48,733 bases of DNA from Veillonellaceae bacterium SB90. GTDB lineage: Bacteria > Bacillota > Negativicutes > Selenomonadales > Selenomonadaceae. Every line of letters starts with the position of its first letter. The first letter of the stretch is position 1. The notes under the pieces are model-generated. The model was not told the origin of the DNA and did no database searches. It worked only from the letters and a program-made list of their open reading frames with translations. This document shows positions 6,656-13,539 of this stretch, piece by piece. The stretch is taken from the NCBI GenBank assembly GCA_902364065.1, contig CABJCJ010000021.1, positions 1-48,733 on the forward strand. The letters are read 5' to 3'. Position numbers and translations under genes: made by a program.

Positions 6656-8608
6656 TTATGCAAATAAAATATTGCGGATTTCTTCTGGCGATTTATGCAT
6701 TTGAAGTTGCTGGACAATATCATCATTGGCTAGCCGCCGCATGATGTTGTGCAATTGTTCGACGGTTTTACTGCCAGGGACGGTAGGCAGTAAAATCATG
6801 AGGATGATATTTACCATGTTATGGTCGGTGTCCCAGATAATATCTTTTTTTAGAAGACTGACGGCAAAATACGGCTGGGACAGAAATGGCAGCTGGGTAT
6901 GCGCCAGTGCAAGGTGAGAAGCGATGCATGTATCGCCGATTTTTTCTCGTTCGTCGAGTGATATGAGGATTTTATCCATATTTTTTCGGACATCATCAGG
7001 AGCATCCTTTAACATCTCTCGAAAGAAGCTGTCTTTTTTTTCGCGAGAAGACAATTTGCTCTGCAGGATTGGAATGCGGTTGGCCGGGATAAATCCTTCC
7101 TGGGATGAAGGCTTGTTCCAGATTTCATTCAGCATGTTTCGCACATTCTGCCGATCTCGGCTGATGAACAGTGTATTGACCAGAACACTCGGTACGGGCC
7201 ATTCCTCTGGCGGCTGGATGGTGGTAAGAATCAGATCGATTCGTTTTTCTGTAATCCATTCTGGCGTCAAGGAACGGAGCGATGCTGTGCCAATGATATC
7301 CAGTTCCGGGAAGAAGCGCTCTACTTTTGTGCGCAGGAGCTCAGAAGTGCCCAAGCCTGTGGTGCATACAATAACGATACGAATTTTGCGTGGATGTTCT
7401 TCCATGTAACGGGCAAAGTATAGTGTGATGAATCCGGCTTCATCATCGTTGATGACAGGCAGTCCGAATTTATCGGGGAGCTGGTCTGAAATTTCTCGGA
7501 TGAACTGGTAGATTTCCTGGTATTCCTGCTGAATGTCATCGAGCATCGGGTTGACGACGGATACTTTTGTAGTCAGGCGATGCAGCATAGGAGAAATATG
7601 GCTGGCTAATTCGGCTTTCAGAGAAGTGCTTTGAATCAGGATGCGGGATTTCCGTGAAAACTCATCGATATAATACTGTGTGACTTGGCGGGTCAATGGT
7701 GAAAACTGAATGTGTTGATCATTGGCCGTATCCCGTTCCGATTCGATGCGTGAACTGGCCAGGTAGTTGCAGATATTGACGGTTTCCGTATCCGGCAGTT
7801 GTTTGCAAATATATCCTTCTATATTTTGAGTAACTTTTTGTGCCAATGGGTAATAGATGCTGGAACTGGCTGAACTGTGGTTATCGGCCTGTATCTGGTC
7901 AAAATCACCTTTTCCAGCCCGGTACAACAAGATGTAGAGATGGGTTAAGAGATTGACATTATAGGGCGCAGGGATAATGCTGTTGATTTCCTTTTCGATG
8001 AGTTCCAGCTGGCTGATGATAAAATGCAGATCTCGTTGATTAACATTGACGTCCATATTTTTTAAATCATTGAAATCAATTAGATTCAACTTGGTCAGAA
8101 GATAAATCAAGGCTTGGCGAATTTGATGTTCCGGTCCCGAAATGGATAGCCGGGCATTCTTTTTCTGCAGGCTCAGGCCGTATTTTGCCAATCCTTTGCT
8201 GATAATGTCCTCATCCAGATAGATAGCAGATTGGCTCAGATAGTATTGGTCGAACAAATCGTCTTCTCTCAAAGAGAGTGGTGCGTGAAAAAGAAGCTCT
8301 TTCATGATATGCAGGCGACGTTCGATAGGGGAAAAATTATAATGAAAATCGTTGATTGCAGGCTTTTTCCCGCGAGATTTGTTGTAATGACTTTCCAGAT
8401 AGACCTGATAGTTAATGCGGATGCCTTTGCCTTTTTCAGCTTCAATAAGAATGGCATCTTCTTCTTGATTTAATTTTTTGACCAGACGATAGATTGTCTT
8501 GGTAGATACATCCATCTGATTGGCTACATCTGCCACTGGTACAAATGATGATTGCTGGAGAAGCGTGTAGATCAGGATTTCTTCTCGTGATTCTGCCAAT
8601 TCGGTCAC
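6656..8608 (-). CDS. PRD-domain transcriptional activator (MtlR/BglG-like)
   Basis: A 650-residue PTS-regulated transcription factor. Residues about 1-60 form a winged HTH_11 domain (FVPVADVANQMDVSTKTIYRLVKKL). Two PTS regulation domains follow, then an EIIB-like domain (IVIVCTTGLGTSELL near residue 412, with its Cys) and a C-terminal EIIA-like domain. This architecture is that of MtlR/LicR-type DNA-binding activators rather than BglG antiterminators, which start with a CAT RNA-binding domain. It converges on the AlsE/PTS operon and is the likely regulator of it. The GTG at 8608 lies very close to the CGAGG ribosome site; a TTG at 8599 is better spaced and may be the true start. Composition is AT-rich like the operon. 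Confidence 0.88.
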   Translation of the reverse strand: MTELAESREEILIYTLLQQSSFVPVADVANQMDVSTKTIYRLVKKLNQEEDAILIEAEKGKGIRINYQVYLESHYNKSRGKKPAINDFHYNFSPIERRLHIMKELLFHAPLSLREDDLFDQYYLSQSAIYLDEDIISKGLAKYGLSLQKKNARLSISGPEHQIRQALIYLLTKLNLIDFNDLKNMDVNVNQRDLHFIISQLELIEKEINSIIPAPYNVNLLTHLYILLYRAGKGDFDQIQADNHSSASSSIYYPLAQKVTQNIEGYICKQLPDTETVNICNYLASSRIESERDTANDQHIQFSPLTRQVTQYYIDEFSRKSRILIQSTSLKAELASHISPMLHRLTTKVSVVNPMLDDIQQEYQEIYQFIREISDQLPDKFGLPVINDDEAGFITLYFARYMEEHPRKIRIVIVCTTGLGTSELLRTKVERFFPELDIIGTASLRSLTPEWITEKRIDLILTTIQPPEEWPVPSVLVNTLFISRDRQNVRNMLNEIWNKPSSQEGFIPANRIPILQSKLSSREKKDSFFREMLKDAPDDVRKNMDKILISLDEREKIGDTCIASHLALAHTQLPFLSQPYFAVSLLKKDIIWDTDHNMVNIILMILLPTVPGSKTVEQLHNIMRRLANDDIVQQLQMHKSPEEIRNILFA

Positions 8609-8658
8609 CTCGTATTCCCAAGTCGTGGGGTATTGTGTCTTGATTCGTTCTTGTCATC

Positions 8659-8664
8659 ATTATA
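8659..8664 (-). promoter_or_regulatory. -10 box for the PRD regulator
   Basis: Reading leftwards, TATAAT occurs at 8664-8659, about 50 bases upstream of the regulator start. No convincing -35 box is seen. Confidence 0.4.
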
Positions 8665-8787
8665 GCATAAGAAAATTTACTTTCTCCAGCAGTGCTTTTC
8701 ATAGGATAATTCCTTTTCATTGGCGAATGGTATAAAATAAAACTGAATATACAAAGGTACAAAGGAAAGTGGACTGGAGGGATTTTC

Positions 8788-9381
8788 ATGGATACGTTAT
8801 CCTGCATTGCCACGCGTCACAGCACGCGCAACTTTAAACCCGATATGGTGCCGGATGAGCTGCTGCATCAGGTCATTGAGGCTGGGCGGCTGGCGCCGAG
8901 CGGCAAGCATATGAACCAGAATCATTTCCTCGTCGTGCGCAAGCCGGAGGTGCTGGAGCGCCTGACGAAGCTCGTGCGCGAGGAGTTTGCCAAGATGGAG
9001 GTCACGCCGGAGAATGAGGCGAATTTCGGTGGGGCCATCAAGCGGTCGAAGAAGGGGGATTATGTGTTCCGCTACAATGCGCCCGTGCTCATCATTGTGG
9101 CCAACAAGGCATCTTATGGCAACAATATGGCCGATGCCTCGTGCGCCATGGAAAACATGATGCTCGCGGCCAATGCGCTTGATCTCGGCAGCTGCTGGAT
9201 CAATCAGCTGCGCTGGCTCAATGAGAACCCGGTGCTGCTGTCTTATTTGCGGGAGCTCGGCATGGCTGAGGATGAGCGTGTCTACGCTTCCCTGAGCCTC
9301 GGCTATTCGGCTCTGCCCGATGGACTGCCGAATCGCCGTATCCTCGATGTGACGGGCAATCCGGTCACATACATTGATTGA
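8788..9381 (+). CDS. Nitroreductase-family FMN oxidoreductase
   Basis: A 197-residue member of the nitroreductase superfamily (homodimeric FMN flavoproteins). The N-terminal FMN phosphate motif RHSTRNF is followed by LAPSGKHMNQNHFLVV, and the central GSCWINQLRWL segment is typical. The length suits small nitroreductases. Substrate is unknown; enzymes of this type reduce nitro compounds, quinones or enones with NAD(P)H. The GC-rich composition marks a return to core-like sequence after the AT-rich locus. A GGAGGG ribosome site precedes the ATG. Confidence 0.9.
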   Translation: MDTLSCIATRHSTRNFKPDMVPDELLHQVIEAGRLAPSGKHMNQNHFLVVRKPEVLERLTKLVREEFAKMEVTPENEANFGGAIKRSKKGDYVFRYNAPVLIIVANKASYGNNMADASCAMENMMLAANALDLGSCWINQLRWLNENPVLLSYLRELGMAEDERVYASLSLGYSALPDGLPNRRILDVTGNPVTYID

Positions 9382-9397
9382 GCAAGTGAACGCATAG

Positions 9398-9438
9398 AAA
9401 AACGCCGTTCCTTGCTGGTTGCACGGAACGGCGTTTTT
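9398..9438. terminator. Bidirectional terminator
   Basis: AAAAACGCCGTTCC (9398-9411) pairs perfectly with GGAACGGCGTTTTT (9425-9438), between the convergent nitroreductase and glutathione peroxidase genes. Confidence 0.92.
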
Positions 9439-9448
9439 ATTGGAGGCG

Positions 9449-9994
9449 TCAGAGAAGTGCTTCGATATCCTTGGCGATGGCCGACGGTACTCTGGTTGGC
9501 TCAAAGCGGCTGACGACATGGCCTTCACGGTCAATGAGGAATTTCGTGAAGTTCCATTTGATGCCATCGCCCTCGAGAATTTCCGGGAAATTCTTTTCGA
9601 GGACATCTTTGAGGATCGGGGCGTTCGGGTGATCCTCGTCAAACCCGGCGAACCCCTTCTCTTTCGTCAGATACTGGAAGAGGGGCTGGGCGTGCTCACC
9701 GCGCACATCTCCCTTGGCAAAGATTGGGAACGTTACGCCGTAATTGTAACGGCAGAACTGCTCGATTTCGGCATTGCTGCCCGGATCCTGCTCAGCAAAC
9801 TGGTTGCAAGGAAAGCCGAGAATCACGAGTCCTTGATCCTTGTAGGTGAGGTAGAGTTTCTGCAGCTCCTCGAACTGCGGCGTAAAGCCGCATTTGCTGG
9901 CTGTATTGACAATCAGCAGTACTTTACCTTTGTAGTCTGCCAGGGATTTTTCCTGGCCCTGGTTGGTCTTGACGGTGAAATCATAAATATTCAT
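9449..9994 (-). CDS. Glutathione peroxidase family protein (Cys type)
   Basis: A 181-residue thioredoxin-fold peroxidase. The peroxidatic residue is Cys in [12 protein letters not shown]; the Gln and Trp partners are in [14 protein letters not shown] and [15 protein letters not shown] cysteine codon, not UGA, is used, so this is a non-selenium enzyme; such bacterial forms usually take electrons from thioredoxin. The start is placed at ATG 9994, just after AGGAGAAAACAC on the minus strand; a longer frame to 10033 lacks a ribosome site. A near-consensus promoter lies about 50 bases upstream. Confidence 0.93.
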   Translation of the reverse strand: MNIYDFTVKTNQGQEKSLADYKGKVLLIVNTASKCGFTPQFEELQKLYLTYKDQGLVILGFPCNQFAEQDPGSNAEIEQFCRYNYGVTFPIFAKGDVRGEHAQPLFQYLTKEKGFAGFDEDHPNAPILKDVLEKNFPEILEGDGIKWNFTKFLIDREGHVVSRFEPTRVPSAIAKDIEALL

Positions 9995-10041
9995 GTGTTT
10001 TCTCCTATATAATCGAGTTGTTGTTTTATTCATGTGAATTT

Positions 10042-10070
10042 ATTGTACCGCACTTTTATAATTTTGTCAA
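10042..10070 (-). promoter_or_regulatory. Sigma-70-type promoter of the peroxidase gene
   Basis: Reading leftwards: TTGACA (10070-10065), 17-base spacer, TACAAT (10047-10042). It is near-consensus and correctly placed for the minus-strand peroxidase gene. Confidence 0.85.
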
Positions 10071-10237
10071 ATTAAATTTTACAAAATTGTTTAGACAAAA
10101 AAGGAGAATTATGGATTTTTTTTGTCGCTTTCGTGCGGATTCCTATGATTTTTGCCTTCTGACAGGGCAAATATACTCAATAAATAAGGATTATGACGAT
10201 GACTTTTCAGAATAAATTTATTTTGAATAAATTTGCT

Positions 10238-10275
10238 GGAAAGCGTTTTACTTCTCTGTTTAAACAGTGTAGAAT
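10238..10275 (+). promoter_or_regulatory. pyk promoter with cre-like site
   Basis: TTTACT (10247-10252), 17-base spacer, TAGAAT (10270-10275). A cre-like sequence GGAAAGCGTTTTAC (10238-10251) covers the -35 box; it matches the central AAAGCGTTT of the CcpA consensus but deviates at the edges. The following 127-base leader (10276-10402) shows a small GAGGA/TCCTC hairpin and nothing else recognised. Confidence 0.6.
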
Positions 10276-10402
10276 AGGGGTGTACGAGGAACCGTTTTCC
10301 TCATAAAACAGGCCGAGGCGGAGGTTGAGCAGCGACAATGACCAACAAAGTCAGCATCCGTCTAAATATAAGTAGAATAAAGGAATAGGTGGGGATTCAC
10401 AC

Positions 10403-11830
10403 ATGTTAAAGAAGACGAAAATTATCTGCACGCAGGGACCTGCCACGGAGAGACCGGGCGTTGTCGATGCGCTGATTGCCAATGGCATGAACTGCGCACG
10501 CTTCAACTTCTCCCATGGTGATCATGCAGAGCATCTTGGCCGCATCAAAATGGTTCGTGAAGCAGCCAAGAAGGCAGGTAAGGTCATTTCCCTGATCCTG
10601 GACACGAAGGGACCGGAGATGCGTCTTGGCGAGTTCAAAGACGGTAAGGTCATGCTCGAGAAGGGCAACAAGTTCACGTTGACGTATGAAGATACGCCGG
10701 GCGATGAAACGCATGTATCCGTCAACCACAAAGGCCTTTATACGGAAGTGAAGCCAGGAGATACGCTGCTTCTCTCCGATGGTCTCGTTGCGCTCAAAGT
10801 CGATGAGATCAAGGGCAAGGACATTATCACGACGATCCAGAACAGCGGCAAGATGAGCACGAAGAAGCGCGTTGCTGCTCCTGGCGTTTCCCTTGGCCTG
10901 CCGCCGATTTCCGAGCAGGATGCGAAGGACATTATCTTCGGCTGTGAGCAGGATATGGACTTCATTGCCGCTTCCTTCATCCAGCGTCCGGAAGATGTCC
11001 TGGCCATCCGCAAGCTCATTGAGGAGCACAACGGCCACATGGAGATCCTGCCGAAGATCGAGAACCTCGAAGGCGTCAAGAATTTCGATGCTATCCTCGA
11101 AGTCTCCGACGGCATCATGGTCGCTCGTGGCGACCTCGGCGTTGAGGTTCCGGCCGAGGATGTTCCGCTGATCCAGAAAGAGATCATCAAGAAGTGCAAC
11201 AAGGCCGGTAAGCCGGTTATCGTCGCTACGCAGATGCTCGATTCCATGGAGCGTAACCCGCGTCCGACGCGCGCAGAGGTTTCCGATGTCGGTAATGCCA
11301 TCCTCGATGGTACGGATGCCATCATGCTCTCCGGTGAGACGGCTTCCGGTGACTATCCGGTCGAGGCTGTTTCCACGATGAACCGCATTGCTCGTCGCAT
11401 CGAGGAATCTCTCGAGTACAAGAACCTCTTCGTTGAGCGTGGTTTCGAGCACAGCGAGAGCCGTACGCGTGCCGTTGCACATGCCACGGTACAGATGGCT
11501 TATGAGCTCGATGTTCCGGCTATTATCACGCCGACCGACAGCGGCTACACGACGAAGATTGTATCCCGCTTCCGTCCGAAAGCAGCCATCGTTGCTTACA
11601 CGCCGCATGAGAAGGTTGTCCGTCAGCTCAACCTGCGTTGGGGCGTATACCCGATTCTCGGCACGCAGTGGAACGACGTCGACGAGATGATCACGAACGC
11701 CGTATCTGCGGCCGTCAAGGACGGTTTCGTCAAGCGCGGCGATACGACGATCATCACCTCTGGCATCAAGCTCCAGAGCAAGACGAGCGTTGGCAACAAC
11801 ACGAATATGATTCGCGTTTACAAGATTTGA
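10403..11830 (+). CDS. pyk: Pyruvate kinase
   Basis: A 475-residue pyruvate kinase, converting phosphoenolpyruvate and ADP to pyruvate and ATP in the last step of glycolysis. Recognisable regions: KIICTQGPA at the N-terminus, NFSHGDH, LDTKGPEMR, the active-site signature MVARGDLGVEVP, QMLDSM...PTRAEVSDVGNAILDGTDAIMLSGETA, and a C-terminal allosteric domain. It lacks the extra PEP-utiliser domain found at the C-terminus of many Bacillus enzymes. It is monocistronic: its own promoter lies upstream and a strong terminator follows. Confidence 0.97.
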   Translation: MLKKTKIICTQGPATERPGVVDALIANGMNCARFNFSHGDHAEHLGRIKMVREAAKKAGKVISLILDTKGPEMRLGEFKDGKVMLEKGNKFTLTYEDTPGDETHVSVNHKGLYTEVKPGDTLLLSDGLVALKVDEIKGKDIITTIQNSGKMSTKKRVAAPGVSLGLPPISEQDAKDIIFGCEQDMDFIAASFIQRPEDVLAIRKLIEEHNGHMEILPKIENLEGVKNFDAILEVSDGIMVARGDLGVEVPAEDVPLIQKEIIKKCNKAGKPVIVATQMLDSMERNPRPTRAEVSDVGNAILDGTDAIMLSGETASGDYPVEAVSTMNRIARRIEESLEYKNLFVERGFEHSESRTRAVAHATVQMAYELDVPAIITPTDSGYTTKIVSRFRPKAAIVAYTPHEKVVRQLNLRWGVYPILGTQWNDVDEMITNAVSAAVKDGFVKRGDTTIITSGIKLQSKTSVGNNTNMIRVYKI

Positions 11831-11854
11831 TCTTGTTTCTATTCTGACACTTTT

Positions 11855-11886
11855 ATGAGGAGAACCGTCCGGTTCTCCTCATTTTT
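11855..11886 (+). terminator. pyk terminator
   Basis: ATGAGGAGAACCG (11855-11867) is complementary to CGGTTCTCCTCAT (11870-11882), followed by a T-run. Confidence 0.9.
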
Positions 11887-11971
11887 TGTTTCATCGCGGT
11901 TTTTCTTTGTCCTGCTTCAGAATATATAAATCTTTCTGTGATGAATATTTTTTATAAAACCGTATTTTATC

Positions 11972-12000
11972 TTGTTAAATAAGCCTGAATATGATATGAT
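11972..12000 (+). promoter_or_regulatory. Promoter of the small orphan gene
   Basis: TTGTTA (11972-11977), 17-base spacer, TATGAT (11995-12000), 35 bases before the ATG at 12035. Confidence 0.7.
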
Positions 12001-12034
12001 TGAGATAGAATTAGATAGAAAGGGGGACGTATCT

Positions 12035-12247
12035 ATGGGTTGGCTGGATACGGCGAAACCGAAAAGAGAGTGGCATCAGGCAGAGTTCCATGTTGACGAT
12101 GATGCGGCTGTTGTCCATGAGTCAATCTATTCGATTACGACAGCAGATGACTCGGTGTATCTTTCCGCAAAATATGTCAGCAAATGCTATAACGGCATTC
12201 CCTTGTCCAAGCAGAGAGCTGCTATGATGCCAGAAAAGCAGCAGTAA
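12035..12247 (+). CDS. Hypothetical small protein (70 aa)
   Basis: A 70-residue soluble protein starting MGWLDTAKPKREW; no family recognised. It has an acidic centre (HVDDDAAVVHES) and a mixed C-terminus with one Cys. No signal peptide or membrane segment is visible. The start follows AAAGGGGG at good spacing, and the gene has its own near-consensus promoter and a downstream terminator, so it looks like a real monocistronic gene. Function unknown. Confidence 0.7.
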   Translation: MGWLDTAKPKREWHQAEFHVDDDAAVVHESIYSITTADDSVYLSAKYVSKCYNGIPLSKQRAAMMPEKQQ

Positions 12248-12323
12248 AATTTACAGAATCCTGCATGATGAATCGTACATGCAGACGGCTATGAGAGGAA
12301 AGGGGTATTCTGCCCCTGCTGAG

Positions 12324-12355
12324 ATGCGCAGACCCGTTGTGGCCTGCGCATTTTT
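12324..12355 (+). terminator. Terminator before secG
   Basis: ATGCGCAG (12324-12331) pairs with CTGCGCAT (12344-12351), then T-rich sequence. It separates the small orphan gene from the secG operon. Confidence 0.8.
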
Positions 12356-12451
12356 ATTGGAGGGCGCAGGCCTTGCTTTTTCTTGCGGAAGGCGGTCCAT
12401 CTATGGTATGATAGGAAAGAAAGTGTAAAGGAAATAAGGGAGGCCATACAT

Positions 12452-12679
12452 TTGCTTACCATTTTGATGATATTGGACGCCATCATTGCGATCATCCTCA
12501 TTGCATCCGTTCTGGGGCAGGAGGCAAAGTCCGCCGGCATGGGCGGTATGGGCGGTGGCGCCGATACGGTCTTTTCGAGCAAAGCCCGCGGCATGGATGC
12601 CCTGCTGGCTCGCGTGACGGTTGTCTTCGCCATCCTGTTTGCAGTGATTACACTCGTGATTGCCCGCATGACGAATTGA
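12452..12679 (+). CDS. secG: Preprotein translocase subunit SecG
   Basis: A 75-residue inner-membrane protein with two transmembrane helices (LTILMILDAIIAIILIASVL and LARVTVVFAILFAVITLVIA) joined by a Gly/Met-rich loop containing GMGGMGGGADTVFSSKARGMD, the SecG signature. SecG assists SecYE/SecA in protein export. The start is a TTG at 12452, eight bases after GGGAGG; longer frames upstream lack a ribosome site. It is the first gene of the widely conserved secG-est-rnr-smpB cluster. Confidence 0.92.
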   Translation: MLTILMILDAIIAIILIASVLGQEAKSAGMGGMGGGADTVFSSKARGMDALLARVTVVFAILFAVITLVIARMTN

Positions 12680-12743
12680 TATCGGCTTATCTGTACCCCC
12701 TGCTGCTGAGCGGGGGTACTTTTCTTGAAAGGGGGGATTGCCC

Positions 12744-13526
12744 GTGATCATGTCCGGTGCAGAGCCGTTCTTCTTGCCGGGCGGCAGGACGGGCGTGCTC
12801 CTCATCCATGGTTTTACGGGCCTGCCGGCGGAACTTCTGCTCATGGGCAAATACCTGCAGGCACAGGGCTGCACGGTGCTCGGTGTCCGGCTGGCCGGAC
12901 ACGGCACGACGGCAGAGGACATGAGCCATATGACGGGCGAGGATTGGCTTGATTCCGTTCGCGATGGCTATGCCCTACTGCGCGGCTGCTGTGATCACGT
13001 GGTGGCAGGCGGTCACTCCATGGGTGGTCTGCTCGCCCTGTTGCTGGCGGCGGAACAGGAGGTCATGGGTGTCATCTCGATGTCCGCGCCCATCTACATT
13101 GCGGAAGAACGAGGCATTGCCAAACTGCCGCCGCGCCGCCTTTGTGCTGGAGTTTTCGTGCCGAAGGCGAGGCGTCGGTTGCGCAATGTACCTCCGGCTG
13201 TCAATCAGACGTATCGCTCCATGCCGCTCACAGGCGTCCATGAGCTGCTTGGGCTCATGGAGAGGACGAAGCAGGCTCTGCCGTCCATACGGGTGCCGGC
13301 ACTGATCCTGCACAGTCTGAACGACCGCACGGCCGATGCCGAGAGCGCCATCTACATCCGGGAGCATCTCGGCAGCAGTGAAAAAGAGATTGTCTGGCTC
13401 AAGACCTCTGGCCATCTGATTCCCGTAGGCGAGGAGCGCAATCAGGTCTTTGCGGCCGCGGCCGCCTTCCTCTCGCGGCTGACGGGCAGCGGTCAGGATT
13501 TCATAGAACGTACACAAAGGAAGTAG
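12744..13526 (+). CDS. Alpha/beta-hydrolase carboxylesterase (Est30/YvaK type)
   Basis: A 260-residue serine carboxylesterase of the alpha/beta-hydrolase fold. The oxyanion region is HGFTGLPAE, the nucleophile is in GGHSMGG, the acid is the Asp in HSLNDRTAD and the His is in TSGHLIPVG. The position between secG and rnr matches the conserved Bacillus order (secG-yvaK-rnr-smpB). GTG 12744 is chosen as start because it lies seven bases after GAAAGGGGGG; TTG 12738 is too close. The physiological ester substrate is unknown. Confidence 0.9.
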   Translation: MIMSGAEPFFLPGGRTGVLLIHGFTGLPAELLLMGKYLQAQGCTVLGVRLAGHGTTAEDMSHMTGEDWLDSVRDGYALLRGCCDHVVAGGHSMGGLLALLLAAEQEVMGVISMSAPIYIAEERGIAKLPPRRLCAGVFVPKARRRLRNVPPAVNQTYRSMPLTGVHELLGLMERTKQALPSIRVPALILHSLNDRTADAESAIYIREHLGSSEKEIVWLKTSGHLIPVGEERNQVFAAAAAFLSRLTGSGQDFIERTQRK

Positions 13527-13539
13527 TGGAGAGAAGAAC

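Noticed and set aside
10018..10215. 65-codon plus-strand frame before pyk
   Set aside because: It overlaps the peroxidase promoter, has no ribosome site and is AT-rich intergenic sequence.
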